The notes under the pieces: model-generated
What the model saw: the letters and a program-made list of their open reading frames with translations, nothing else
Databases searched by the model: none
What the model was told of the DNA's origin: nothing
In this document: positions 45,025-54,604 of the stretch, one piece after another
How positions within the stretch are numbered: position 1 is the first letter of the stretch
Layout of the letters: every line of letters starts with the position of its first letter
Origin: JBBDMC01 sp963775235
Lineage (GTDB): Bacteria; Pseudomonadota; Alphaproteobacteria; Rhizobiales; Kaistiaceae
Assembly: GCA_963775235.1 (NCBI GenBank)
Contig: CAVZHY010000005.1
Coordinates: 496,001 to 560,000, forward strand
Direction of reading: 5' to 3'
DNA: 64,000 nucleotides
Made by a program: the position numbers and the translations under genes

Positions 45025-47001
45025 ATGATCAGTCTGACCTTTCCTGACAATTCCGTTCGTGAATTTCCCGCCGGCGTCACTGGTCGTGACATCGCAGAGG
45101 GGATTTCCAAGTCGCTCTCGAAGAAAGCAATCGCGGTCGCGCTGGACGGCGCGCTCGCCGATCTCGCCGACCCCATACGGAAGGACGGTCGCATCGAGAT
45201 TGTCACCCGAGACGATCCACGGGCGCTCGCCCTCATCCGCCACGATGCTGCTCACGTCATGGCCGAGGCGGTGCAGGACCTTTATCCCGGCACTCAAGTC
45301 ACCATCGGGCCGGTTATTGAAAACGGCTTTTACTACGACTTCTTCCGCAACCAGCCGTTCACGACGGAAGACCTACCCAAAATCGAAGCGAAGATGCGCG
45401 AGATCATCCGGCGCGACGCACCGTTCACCAAGGAGGTGTGGCCTCGTGAAGATGCCAGGCGGGTGTTCGCGGACATGGGAGAGATGTTCAAGGTCGAGCT
45501 GGTTGACGCAATACCGGCAGACCAGGACATCCGCATCTACCATCAGGGCGAATGGTTCGATTTGTGCCGGGGACCGCACATGGTCTCCACGGGCCAGATC
45601 GGTTCGGCATTCAAGCTGACAAAGGTTGCCGGCGCCTACTGGCGCGGTGATTCCCGCAACCCGATGCTCACCCGCATCTACGGCACTGCCTGGCGCAATC
45701 AGGCCGAGCTCGATCAGTACCTCCACATGCTGGAGGAAGCCGAGAAACGTGACCATCGTCGCCTCGGCCGCGAGCTCGACCTCTTCCATTTGCAGGAGGA
45801 AGGGCCGGGTGCCGTCTTCTGGCACCCCAAGGGTTGGACCATCTTCCAGGAGCTCATCGCATACATGCGGCGACGGCTCAAAGGCACGTACCAGGAAGTC
45901 AACGCGCCGCAGGTGCTGGACAAATCGCTGTGGGAGACGTCGGGCCACTGGATGACGTTCCGCGAAAACATGTTCATGGCGCAGCCTGCGGGCGAAGAGG
46001 TGGACGACAACGACCGGGTCTATGTAATCAAACCGATGAATTGCCCTGGCCATATCCAGATATTCAAGCACGGGCTGAAGTCGTATCGCGACCTGCCACT
46101 GCGCTTTTCGGAATTCGGCGTTGTCCATCGCTACGAGCCGTCGGGGGCACTGCACGGGCTCCTGCGCGTGCGGGGCTTCACACAGGACGATGCACACATC
46201 TTCTGCACCGAAGAGCAGATCGCGGAGGAGTGCCTGAAGATCGACGAGTTGATTCTTTCGACGTACGCCGATTTCGGGTTCGACGAGTTCATTGTGAAGC
46301 TTTCGACGCGGCCGGAAAAACGGGTTGGCTCGGATGAGGCGTGGGATCACGCCGAACGCGTCATGGCCGATGTGCTGACGACGATCGAGAAGCGCTCGGG
46401 CGGTCGCATCAAGACCGGCATCAATCCGGGCGAGGGCGCATTCTACGGGCCGAAATTCGAGTACGTGCTGAGGGATGCCATCGGTCGCGACTGGCAATGC
46501 GGCACAACGCAGATCGATTTTAACCTGCCGGGTCGGTTCGGCGCGTTTTACGTCGACTCGGATGGAGCGAAGAAGACGCCCGTCATGATCCATCGGGTCA
46601 TCTGCGGCTCGATGGAGCGTTTCCTGGGCATCCTGATCGAGAACCACGCAGGTCACTTTCCGTTGTGGCTCGCGCCGGTTCAGGTCGTCGTTGCAACAAT
46701 CACCTCTGACGCTGACGACTACGCGCGCCGCGTCTATGACGACCTGACGAAGGCCGGCCTCAGGGCCGAACTCGATCTCCGCAACGAGAAGATCAACTAC
46801 AAGGTCCGCGAGCACAGCGTCGCCAAGGTTCCCGTCATCCTCGTGTGCGGCAAGCGCGAGGACGAGGAGGGCACGGTCAACGTGCGCCGGCTTGGGGAGA
46901 GGGAGCAGGTGTCGATGCCGCTCGGTCAGGCGGTTGCTGGCCTCAGGGTCGAGGCAGTACCGCCAGACGTGCGCCGATCACTCGGAGCGGAAGCCGCCTG
47001 A
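45025..47001 (+). CDS. thrS: threonyl-tRNA synthetase
   Basis: A 658-residue class II synthetase with all parts: TGS (~1-60), editing SAD (~150-220), catalytic core with MNCPGHIQIFKHGLKSYRDL and RYEPSGALHGLLRVRGFTQD, GEGAFYGPKFE, and the C-terminal anticodon-binding domain (LAPVQVVVATITSDADDYAR). Full length. It attaches Thr to tRNA-Thr. GAGCAGGAG precedes the ATG. No leader structure or T-box was found upstream. Confidence 0.98.
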   Translation: MISLTFPDNSVREFPAGVTGRDIAEGISKSLSKKAIAVALDGALADLADPIRKDGRIEIVTRDDPRALALIRHDAAHVMAEAVQDLYPGTQVTIGPVIENGFYYDFFRNQPFTTEDLPKIEAKMREIIRRDAPFTKEVWPREDARRVFADMGEMFKVELVDAIPADQDIRIYHQGEWFDLCRGPHMVSTGQIGSAFKLTKVAGAYWRGDSRNPMLTRIYGTAWRNQAELDQYLHMLEEAEKRDHRRLGRELDLFHLQEEGPGAVFWHPKGWTIFQELIAYMRRRLKGTYQEVNAPQVLDKSLWETSGHWMTFRENMFMAQPAGEEVDDNDRVYVIKPMNCPGHIQIFKHGLKSYRDLPLRFSEFGVVHRYEPSGALHGLLRVRGFTQDDAHIFCTEEQIAEECLKIDELILSTYADFGFDEFIVKLSTRPEKRVGSDEAWDHAERVMADVLTTIEKRSGGRIKTGINPGEGAFYGPKFEYVLRDAIGRDWQCGTTQIDFNLPGRFGAFYVDSDGAKKTPVMIHRVICGSMERFLGILIENHAGHFPLWLAPVQVVVATITSDADDYARRVYDDLTKAGLRAELDLRNEKINYKVREHSVAKVPVILVCGKREDEEGTVNVRRLGEREQVSMPLGQAVAGLRVEAVPPDVRRSLGAEAA

Positions 47002-47015
47002 AGCGGCGCCGCCGG

Positions 47016-47381
47016 CTACTGGGCGCGCAGAGGGTTCTGCTGCAGGTTATTGAACGGGGACTTGTAGTACCAGGCGGCGCAGGAACTTGACTGGTCCGTC
47101 CCGCGATGTACCGAAGCGCCAGCGGCAAGTGCGGGACTGGTGAAACTGCCGGCGTAGTGTTCGCCATTGCCATACCGGGTGGCGTCGAAGCTGATAGTGG
47201 TACCGGCAGCGATCGCCGATGGCGTCATGTTGGTGATGATCATTTCCTTCAGATTGACGATGTGGCAGTCGAGGGCAATCTTGGTCCCGAACAGTTGAGG
47301 CCGTCGGTTGACCTGCGCCTCCCCCGGGCCGGCGATGATCATCACAGCCACGGTGATCAACGCCAGCGACGTTTTTATCAT
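47016..47381 (-). CDS. small secreted protein
   Basis: A 121-residue protein with a signal peptide (TSLALITVAVMIIAGPGEA) and a mature part containing three Cys: ALDCHIVNLK, SSSCAAWYYK. It resembles short Rhizobiales proteins with a beta-sandwich (NMTPSAIAAGTTISFDATRY). Convergent with thrS. Function unknown. Confidence 0.75.
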   Translation of the reverse strand: MIKTSLALITVAVMIIAGPGEAQVNRRPQLFGTKIALDCHIVNLKEMIITNMTPSAIAAGTTISFDATRYGNGEHYAGSFTSPALAAGASVHRGTDQSSSCAAWYYKSPFNNLQQNPLRAQ

Positions 47382-47437
47382 GCCGTTCCTCCAGGGGCGG
47401 GTGCGTCGTGCTCAACAAGGGGCGCTGACGAAGAGAG

Positions 47438-48556
47438 CTATTTCAGCAATACCTCTACGTCGCGATCGATGCCCGCCTGGACCTGGAAATTGCTTTCGTA
47501 GACATGTCCGTCGTGCTTGGCGATAGCGTGGTATTCGCCGGCCGCCAACACAACTGACGGGAATGCTCCGACGCTCTCCACCACCTTGTCGCCGCTGGCC
47601 GTGACAACCGACCAGGCGGTGTTGGCGAGAGCTTCGCCCCCGTGCTCTTCCACAAGCTTCAGCGTCAACCGTGCTGCTTTCTGGTACATCGTCGCCTCGG
47701 TCAGCTTGCCCGCGTCGACCCGGATATCGGCGCGTACAACGGCGTTGGCGTCGCCATAGTGGCACACAACGTGATATGTGCCAGCGGTCAAACCGATGAC
47801 GTGTCCGGGCGATGAATCGTGGACCAGCGTATAGCTTTCGCCGCCCTCGTCGTAAGCGGAAACGTCGAAGGACACGTCAGCGGTGTTGAGCGCCTCGTCG
47901 CCGCCATTGACCGCAAGCAGGCGCAGACCCCCGGCGTTCAGGACCACGACTTCACCGCCGGTGGGATTGCTTACGTCTATCCGTCGCGTAGCGCTGGCAT
48001 GGCTGAATGCAGCGTTCACGTAGTACGTGCCGGGATCCAGCTTCACGTAAATGATGCCGCCGGTGGACTGCCCGAGCAGAGGTAGCTTTCCGTCCGCACC
48101 CGGTGCGTCACCGAAGATGCGCCACTCGACGCCGTCGCGCAGCGCCGGCCCATCGGCCGCCAGTCGGGCTTCGAGTGTAAACGAGCCCGGTCTGATGTCG
48201 GCAGGTGGACCGACATCGGGCGCGTTAGTCACCGCCGGAGCTTCCGCTCCCAGCGACGCGCCATCGCCGCCATCGTCGCCCGTGTCGCCGTCGAGGACGG
48301 CGTCATCCCCCGTATCCTCGTCGGTAGGCATGTCGGCCTGGTCGGAATCGCCATCGAGCAAGGCGTCGCCAGATCCCCCATCGTCGGCAGCGTTCGTCGA
48401 TTCGGTGGGAGACGGCCGTGGCAGCGGGACCTTTGGGTCCTGGGCCAGCACTGGCCGTGCCAGCACGACAACAGCGGCCAGGATCGCAAAAACCGTCCGG
48501 GCGGCCTGCAATGCAGCCCTGCCGCGCCCGCTTGGTGTTTTGCCCATATCACTCAT
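47438..48556 (-). CDS. secreted protein with repeated beta-sandwich modules
   Basis: A 372-residue protein. After a signal helix (TVFAILAAVVVLARPVLA) there is an acidic low-complexity linker of Asp/Gly/Ala (~40-110) with repeated DGDTGDD-like words. Then come three or four similar modules of about 80 residues, each with a YxV- or YH-type strand (GTYYVNAAFSH, GTYHVVCHYGD, GEYHAIAKHDG) like carboxypeptidase regulatory domains. A role in cell envelope or secretion is possible. The frame is open to 48931, but MSDMGKTP at 48556 is the sensible start. Confidence 0.75.
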   Translation of the reverse strand: MSDMGKTPSGRGRAALQAARTVFAILAAVVVLARPVLAQDPKVPLPRPSPTESTNAADDGGSGDALLDGDSDQADMPTDEDTGDDAVLDGDTGDDGGDGASLGAEAPAVTNAPDVGPPADIRPGSFTLEARLAADGPALRDGVEWRIFGDAPGADGKLPLLGQSTGGIIYVKLDPGTYYVNAAFSHASATRRIDVSNPTGGEVVVLNAGGLRLLAVNGGDEALNTADVSFDVSAYDEGGESYTLVHDSSPGHVIGLTAGTYHVVCHYGDANAVVRADIRVDAGKLTEATMYQKAARLTLKLVEEHGGEALANTAWSVVTASGDKVVESVGAFPSVVLAAGEYHAIAKHDGHVYESNFQVQAGIDRDVEVLLK

Positions 48557-48712
48557 GCCCGCAGCACGCCCGTGTCGGACCAAAATCGCCGTTTCCGTGG
48601 CAAATTCAAGGCCTAAGACGGGTATTGCGTTTCTGACCCGGACGGGCGATTTGCTTGGTCGAATTTGACCTGCCGCGCCCCGAGGGTTCCTGTCTGGAGA
48701 GACACTCATTCG

Positions 48713-49292
48713 ATGACCGATGCGCTTGACCTTCTCGAACATCGCCGTTCGATTCCGGCGTCCTTCCTCGGGCCACCGGCGCCGTCGCCCGCCGAACGCG
48801 ACCGCATTCTCGCAATCGCCGCCCGCGTGCCCGACCATGGCAAGCTCGCGCCATGGCGGTTCATCGTGTTCGCGGACAACGCCGGCCAGCAGGCGGGCGA
48901 ACACCTGGCTTCTCTTTTCCGAAAAAGACACCCGGAGGCCGACGAGAAGATCATCGAGGAGGAGCGAGTCCGTCTAGCGCGGGCGCCGCTAGTCGTCGCG
49001 GTTGTGTCGAAGGCGGGTCCCCATCCCAAAGATTCCGGAATGGGAGCAGGTGCTCTCGGCAGGCAATACCGCAATGAGCCTTATCCTCGCGGCCCACGCG
49101 CTTGGGTACGCAGCGAACTGGACGACAGGATGGATTGCCTACGATGAAGAGGCAGGCCACCTGCTTGGGCTTAACAGCGGTGAGCGCCTCGTTGCTTTCG
49201 TCCATATCGGCACGCCAACCGTGCCGCCCGCCGAGCGGGCGCGTCCGGCGCTCCCCGATGTCGTGACCTATTGGACGCCGCCGGCGCCGTGA
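48713..49292 (+). CDS. nitroreductase family protein, one frameshift
   Basis: The N-terminal part (LLEHRRSIPASFLGPPAPSP, ARVPDHGKLAPWRFIVF) matches the FMN-binding nitroreductase start. The rest, in another frame, has WEQVLSAGNTAMSLILAAHA and the FVHIGTPTVPPAE end. The frames join at the AAA run 49027-49029 if one base is dropped, giving about 192 residues. These enzymes reduce quinones or nitro groups using NAD(P)H. It is divergent from the preceding secreted protein gene. Confidence 0.88.
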
Positions 49293-49316
49293 CCGCCGAG
49301 CGCACATTTGGCGCGA

Positions 49317-49718
49317 TCAGTTGTCTTTAGCGCCCTGGAAAATCCACGACCAGATATTGTCGCGAAGGCACACGGGCAGTGGCCTGTGCCCGAGCGGCAT
49401 GCTGATGGTCGCGCGACCCTGGATCAGAACGATCAGGTTGCTCTTGTCGGGATCGCCCGGGATCACCATCGGCCCAAACTTGGTCCCTTTCATCAGTCCG
49501 GCATAGCTGGTGAGGTCGAGGCCGCTGGCCTCATAGCCTTGGCCCCCGGGTTGATGGCAGGAGACGCACCATCCGCGAAAGATCGGTGCGATGTCGTCGG
49601 CGTAGCTGAGCTGGTTCTGCTGGGCACACGCCGGTGCGGTCGGCACCAGGGTCGTGGACCCGGCCAGCAGGACCGTGCCGGCGAGGATGCTGAGAAGCGT
49701 GACGTTTCTGCGATTCAT
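49317..49718 (-). CDS. exported c-type cytochrome domain protein
   Basis: A 133-residue protein with a signal peptide (LLSILAGTVLLAGSTTL, ACA site) and one heme motif CVSCH in YADDIAPIFRGWCVSCHQPGG. It resembles planctomycete-type cytochrome c (PSCyt1-like) domains, where the heme region starts with ADDIxPIF. The C-terminal SMPLGHRPLPVCLRDNIW is family typical. Redox role unknown. Same strand as the CitE-like gene (75-bp gap). Confidence 0.9.
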   Translation of the reverse strand: MNRRNVTLLSILAGTVLLAGSTTLVPTAPACAQQNQLSYADDIAPIFRGWCVSCHQPGGQGYEASGLDLTSYAGLMKGTKFGPMVIPGDPDKSNLIVLIQGRATISMPLGHRPLPVCLRDNIWSWIFQGAKDN

Positions 49719-49792
49719 GAACTGGCTCCCTTGACGGCGCATTCTTGAGTGCGGCGGGTGGCCCCCGTATTGTGCAAGATCAAATACATACC

Positions 49793-50545
49793 CTAAGTCA
49801 ATGTCGGAACCGTTTCCCGCCGTCCGGTGCGTCGTTCTGGCCAAAACGACAGGTTGATGGCCCGCACCTGCTCGTCGCTGACGGCAAACTTGCCCGTGAA
49901 ACCCTCCTCACGTGCCTCCCTGGCCTCCGCATCGAACCCGGCAATCTCCCCGCAGGGGTCGAAAGGTGTGTCAACGGCCGCCACACCGATCGCGGCAGCC
50001 GCCGCCAACGTCAAGGAACGGGCGAGGCGGAGGGCGTCTGACAGTCTGCCGGTGACACCACTGCCGGCTGGAACGCCGAAGTCCGACGATAGCGCCGCGG
50101 CATCCCAGCCAAGCCCGATCAGGCGGGTGCTTGCGCGTCCGTAGACGGGCAAGGCGAGAAGCCCAGCGGCAGTGTCTGTCATTGCAACGATTCGGATAGT
50201 GCCGTCAGCAATTCCGGCCGCCGCCTCACGTGGTCGCAGCATCGCCGACAGGCGCGCAACATCGGTGCCACCGGCCGCTCCAGTCAGCACGATTCCATCG
50301 AGATGAGGGGAAACGACGACGTCGAGATCGTCGGCTGTCAGGGCAGACCCGAGGGGGCCAATGCGGACGAACAGGCGTGCAGGACCGTGCGTTTGGCGCA
50401 GGAGCGCCGCTACACGACGGCGGCCGCCCGACCGCTCCGCGTCAGCCGTGTCGGCCAGGCCGAGGACGATCGCATCGGCGCCGGTGGCAAGCGCGTGGTC
50501 GAATGTGGTGTCGCTGTTGACCCGAACCACGAGAAAGGAGCGCAT
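49793..50545 (-). CDS. HpcH/HpaI aldolase/citrate lyase-type (CitE-like) protein
   Basis: A 250-residue protein of the CitE/malyl-CoA lyase-like TIM-barrel family: VVRVNSDTTFDHALATGADA at the start, IVLGLADTADAE, RLFVRIGPLGSALTADDLD, GIVLTGAAGGTDV and ARLIGLGWDAAALSSDFG. The metal-ligand positions are partly degenerate, so activity is unsure. It could cleave or form CoA esters. Followed by the cytochrome gene on the same strand. Confidence 0.8.
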   Translation of the reverse strand: MRSFLVVRVNSDTTFDHALATGADAIVLGLADTADAERSGGRRRVAALLRQTHGPARLFVRIGPLGSALTADDLDVVVSPHLDGIVLTGAAGGTDVARLSAMLRPREAAAGIADGTIRIVAMTDTAAGLLALPVYGRASTRLIGLGWDAAALSSDFGVPAGSGVTGRLSDALRLARSLTLAAAAAIGVAAVDTPFDPCGEIAGFDAEAREAREEGFTGKFAVSDEQVRAINLSFWPERRTGRRETVPTLT

Positions 50546-50680
50546 CGGGGTGAGGACTACCGCCCTTGGGCGTAACCGGCAATCCCGCCGAAACGCCAGA
50601 AAGCCGCGAAAACCATAGCGAACGAAACGTTAACGACTCGGACCGCAGGATGCGCCCGGCGCTTACCAAACGGGGTCTTA

Positions 50681-51823
50681 ATGATCGTTCGGCAATTCCT
50701 GCAATGGGTTGAAACGGCGCCGCCAGAGCGGCGGCCGGAAGCCGCGTTTGCACTTGGCCGTGCCTACCTGTCTCCCGAGCATGATGAAGAGGTGAGAAAC
50801 GGTATGGAGGCGGCGATCACGGTTCTTCTCGATAGCGCATCGCCTGATGTCCGCTTCGCCGTCGCGGACGCGCTATCGGCGAGCCCCGACGCGCCGCGTC
50901 ATGTTATCGTGACCCTCGTCGCGGACCAACCGCACATCGCTGCCGTAGCGCTGGCGCGGTCGCCTCTGCTTATCGATTCGGAACTGGTCGACATCGTTGC
51001 CGCCGCGTCCGATCCACTTCAGGTGGCCGTCGCGTCGCGGCCTGTGGTGTCGAGCACGGTTTCGGCTTCGATCGCCGAGGTTGGCGAGCGAGGCGGATGC
51101 CTGGCGCTGGTCGCCAATCCGGGCGCATCGATCGCCTCCATAAGTCTCAAGCGAATTGTCGAGCGCTTCGGCGATGATGCCGAAATCCGCGAGGCGATGC
51201 TGGCGCGGCCCGATCTCGCGGTCGACGTTCACCAGATGCTCATTCGCCATCTTGGCGACCTTCTCGGTGACATGATCGTGCAACGGTCGTGGGTAAGCGA
51301 AGGGCGGGCCAGGAAGGTCACGCGCGACGCCTGTGACCGTGCAACGGTGGCGATCGCGGCTGAGACGACGACCGAGGATTTGCCCGCCCTTGTCGAACAC
51401 CTGCGGATCACCGAACAACTGACGACGGCACTGTTGCTGCGGGCGGTTTGCGCCGGCAACATTGATTTCTTCGAGTCCGGACTCGCCGTGCTTGCTCACG
51501 TCCCCCGCCAGCGCGTATCGCATCTCGTGCGGGCCGGTCGTGCAACCGCGCTAAGGGCGATCTGCGCCAAGGCGGGGTTGCCGCGGCTTGCCTTCGACGG
51601 GTTCTCCGCGGCGCTCGATACGTGGCGGCGGATCGCGGAAGAGGAGGTTGGGCCGGAGGATCGCTACCGCTTCACCCGCGAGATCGTTGACGCGGTCATT
51701 ACTCGCTACGCCGATATCACCGAGGGCGAGGCCAACGAGCTCGCCGCCATGCTCCGTCGCTTCGCCGCCGACCAGGCGCGAGACGCGGCGCGCGAGTATG
51801 CCCGCGAAGCTTCTGCGGCATAG
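50681..51823 (+). CDS. DUF2336 protein
   Basis: A 380-residue, mostly helical protein. It opens MIVRQFLQWVETAPPERRPEA with LGRAYLSPEHDEEVRNGMEA, the DUF2336 HEAT-like start, and continues in helical repeats (MEAAITVLLDSASPDVRFAV, ALARSPLLIDSELVDIV). DUF2336 proteins are alphaproteobacterial and sometimes near two-component genes; function unknown. Single gene, divergent from the CitE-like gene. Confidence 0.9.
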   Translation: MIVRQFLQWVETAPPERRPEAAFALGRAYLSPEHDEEVRNGMEAAITVLLDSASPDVRFAVADALSASPDAPRHVIVTLVADQPHIAAVALARSPLLIDSELVDIVAAASDPLQVAVASRPVVSSTVSASIAEVGERGGCLALVANPGASIASISLKRIVERFGDDAEIREAMLARPDLAVDVHQMLIRHLGDLLGDMIVQRSWVSEGRARKVTRDACDRATVAIAAETTTEDLPALVEHLRITEQLTTALLLRAVCAGNIDFFESGLAVLAHVPRQRVSHLVRAGRATALRAICAKAGLPRLAFDGFSAALDTWRRIAEEEVGPEDRYRFTREIVDAVITRYADITEGEANELAAMLRRFAADQARDAAREYAREASAA

Positions 51824-51881
51824 GGCGCGACTGAAACGATCGAAGTTGCAGTTTCTCGAACTGGGCGCCCGGCCTCACCGG

Positions 51882-52664
51882 CTAGTACCGGAATTGCTCC
51901 GTCAATATCCGTTCGTCCCACGAATGATCCGGGTCGAACAGGATCAGGCTTTCGGCCTGTTTGTCCTCAGCGACGGTCACTTCAACCACCGATTTGAATT
52001 CGACGTTGTCAGCGACGGCATTGATCGGGCGCTTTTCTGCTTCGAGAGCCGTGATCTTGACCTCCACGTGGTCGGGTAGCAGTGCGCCCCGCCACGTGCG
52101 CGGGCGAAACGCGCTGATCGGCGTCAGGGCAAGCAGCGGTGCGTAGATGGGCAGGATCGGTCCGTGCGCCGACAGATTGTATGCCGTGCTGCCGGCCGGC
52201 GTTGCCACGAGGACGCCATCGCAGATCAGCTCAGCCAGCCGGATATTACCGTCGATCGTGATCTTCAGCTTGGCCGCCTGGTAGGACTGGCGCAACAAGG
52301 ACACCTCGTTGATGGCGAAGGCGGTGTGGGTCGCGCCGGTCGCATCGATCGCATGCATCGCCAAAGGGTGGATAGCGGTCTGGACGGCAGCGGCTAGACG
52401 AGCCGGCAGTTCGTCCTCGCCGAATTCGTTCATCAAAAAACCGACCGACCCGCAGTTCATGCCGTAGATAGGCTTGCCGGTGTTCATAAAGGCGTGCAAC
52501 GTCTGCAGCATGAGGCCATCGCCCCCCAGTGCCACGATCACGTCGGCCTGTTGCGGCGGCACGCCGTGATAGCGGGCATTGAGACGCGCCTGCGCGGCGC
52601 CGGCCTCATCAACGCTGCTGGCGATAAAGGCAATTGCTTCGCCGCGCAGCCCCCGGCTCGCCAT
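51882..52664 (-). CDS. nadK: NAD kinase
   Basis: A 260-residue enzyme making NADP from NAD with ATP. The hallmark GGDG is in VIVALGGDGLMLQTLH, NEVSLLR in FAINEVSLLRQSYQA, and the D-GVLVATPAGSTAYNLSAHG loop is intact. The start at 52664 gives MASRGLRGEAIAF, the usual N-terminus; the frame extends to 52700. It is divergent from purU. Confidence 0.96.
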   Translation of the reverse strand: MASRGLRGEAIAFIASSVDEAGAAQARLNARYHGVPPQQADVIVALGGDGLMLQTLHAFMNTGKPIYGMNCGSVGFLMNEFGEDELPARLAAAVQTAIHPLAMHAIDATGATHTAFAINEVSLLRQSYQAAKLKITIDGNIRLAELICDGVLVATPAGSTAYNLSAHGPILPIYAPLLALTPISAFRPRTWRGALLPDHVEVKITALEAEKRPINAVADNVEFKSVVEVTVAEDKQAESLILFDPDHSWDERILTEQFRY

Positions 52665-52800
52665 TTCCCCCTCCGTCAAAAGTCGACAGCGCCGTAGCAC
52701 GGCACACGCGGATTTCCAATGCGTCCGCAGCGAAGGTTGCTAGGCGCGGCCGCGCGCGCTACTGCTCTCGCCGCCAGCCATCCTCCCAAACGGACCTCCC

Positions 52801-53661
52801 ATGCCAGCCGATCCAGCGCGTTTCGTTCTGACGCTTTCGTGCGGCGACAGGCGTGGCATCGTTGCCGCTGTCGCCAACTGCGTCACTTCCCAGGACTGCA
52901 ACATCGTTGAGAGTGCCCAATACGGCGACCCGGAGACCATGCGGTTCTTCATGCGCGTGTCCTTTGCTGCGCCGCCGACGGTGACAGCGGAGAGCTTCGG
53001 CCGCGGTTTCCATCCGCTAGCGACCGCATTCGACTTTCGATGGCAGCTCCACGACCTGTCCGTCAAACCGCGGGTCGTGATCCTGGTGTCCAATTTCGGC
53101 CATTGCCTCAATGATCTCCTTTACCGCAACTCGATCGGGCAACTGCCCATGGAACTCGTCGCGGTGGTCTCTAATCACCGGGTGATGCGTCGTCGGGTCG
53201 AGGCGGAAGGCTTGCCGTTCCTCTATATGCCAGTCACCGACGAGACCCGGAACCAACAGGAAGCGGACCTCGCGGCGCTCTTTGAAAAAGAACGGGTCGA
53301 CCTGGTGGTTCTTGCCCGATACATGCAAATCCTTTCCAAGAACCTGACGAAACGGCTTGAAGGACGAGCGATCAATATCCACCACTCTTTTCTACCGAGT
53401 TTCGTTGGAGCGCGGCCGTATCAGCAAGCGCACGCGAGGGGTGTGAAGCTGATTGGCGCTACCGCACACTACGTGACCCCCGAGCTCGACGCCGGCCCGA
53501 TCATTGAGCAGGACGTCGAACGGGTCGATCACGCGATGTCGGCCGACGAGATGATTGCGACCGGCCGCGATACCGAGGCAACGGTGCTTGCGCGCGCTGT
53601 TCGCTTCCATCTCGAACACCGGGTTCTGATCAACGGAGGGCGCACCGTTGTCTTCCGCTAA
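52801..53661 (+). CDS. purU: formyltetrahydrofolate deformylase
   Basis: A 286-residue protein. Residues ~5-85 are an ACT domain (FVLTLSCGDRRGIVAAVANC). The hydrolase half carries the formyltransferase fold (RVVILVSNFGHCLNDLLYRN, AINIHHSFLPSFVGARPYQQ, GVKLIGATAHYVTPELDAGP, with catalytic Asn/His/Asp). It releases formate and THF from 10-formyl-THF. Its last bases overlap the folD start, so the two one-carbon genes are translationally coupled. Confidence 0.96.
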   Translation: MPADPARFVLTLSCGDRRGIVAAVANCVTSQDCNIVESAQYGDPETMRFFMRVSFAAPPTVTAESFGRGFHPLATAFDFRWQLHDLSVKPRVVILVSNFGHCLNDLLYRNSIGQLPMELVAVVSNHRVMRRRVEAEGLPFLYMPVTDETRNQQEADLAALFEKERVDLVVLARYMQILSKNLTKRLEGRAINIHHSFLPSFVGARPYQQAHARGVKLIGATAHYVTPELDAGPIIEQDVERVDHAMSADEMIATGRDTEATVLARAVRFHLEHRVLINGGRTVVFR

Positions 53662-54562
53662 CGCAACGGCGACCTTGATCGACGGGCGCGCCATCGCGGC
53701 GGAAGTCACCGCGCGCGTCGCTGGGGAGGCGGCTCGCCTTCGATCGGAGACTGGGATCGTACCGGGTCTCGCGGTGGTGCTGGTCGGTGACGATCCGGCG
53801 AGCCAGGTCTACGTTTCGGGCAAGGGCCGAAAGGCCGAGGAGGTGGGCTTCCACTCTGTCCAGCACACGCTGCCCGCCACCACCGAAGCAGCGACGCTGA
53901 TCAAACTCGTCCAGGATCTCAACCGCGAGCCGACCATCCACGGCATTCTTGTGCAGTTGCCGTTGCCAGCGCATATCGATTCGAATCGAATTATCGAGAC
54001 AATACGACCGGAAAAGGACGTTGATGGCCTTCATCCAGTTAACGCGGGTCGTCTTGCCAGTGGCATCGGCGTTGCGATGGTGCCGTGTACGCCGGCCGGC
54101 TGTCTGAATTCTGGTCAAACGTGCGATTAGCGGACCGCTCGTGGGTCTGTGTGCAGTCGTGGTCGGCCGTTCCAATCTCGTGGGAAAGCCGATGGCGCAG
54201 TTGCTGCTCGCTGAGAACTGCACGGTCACCGTGGCGCATTCGAAGACCCGAGACCTTGCCGACACGGTTCGCCGCGCCGACGTCGTAGTTGCCGCTGTCG
54301 GCCGGGCCGGGCTCGTGCGCGGCAACTGGATAAAGCCGGGAGCGGTGGTCGTTGATGTGGGCATGAACCGCGTTCCGGCGCCAGAGCGAGGTCCGGGGAA
54401 ACTCGCTTAGTCGGGGACGTCGCTTTCGACGAGGCGGCGGCGGTTGCCGGCGCGATAACGCCGGTGCCCGGTGGCGTTGGCCCGATGACTATCGCAATGT
54501 TGATGGCCAATACCCTGACGGCCGCCTGCCGCGGCGCCGGTCGGGACGCGCCAACGTATTAA
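53648..54562 (+). CDS. folD: methylenetetrahydrofolate dehydrogenase/cyclohydrolase, two frameshifts
   Basis: Three frames give one FolD of 304 residues: DGRAIAAEVTARVAG, LAVVLVGDDPASQVYVSGKG and HGILVQLPLPAH (53648 to ~54107), then LCAVVVGRSNLVGKPMAQLL and VVVAAVGRAGLVRG (to ~54400), then VGDVAFDEAAAVAGAITPVP and GGVGPMTIAMLMANT. Dropping one A at 54107-54108 joins the first two; adding one A at 54399-54401 joins the last two, so the net frame is kept. FolD interconverts methylene- and formyl-THF and is usually essential, so these breaks are almost surely sequence errors. It overlaps purU by 14 bp. Confidence 0.92.
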
Positions 54563-54604
54563 TTGATTGGCCAAAAAGGGGTAAGCCTCCGGCGGAGGCC
54601 GCGG

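Noticed and set aside
45373..46815. 480-codon open frame antisense to thrS
   Set aside because: thrS is complete and certain on the plus strand; the antisense frame is a codon-bias artefact.
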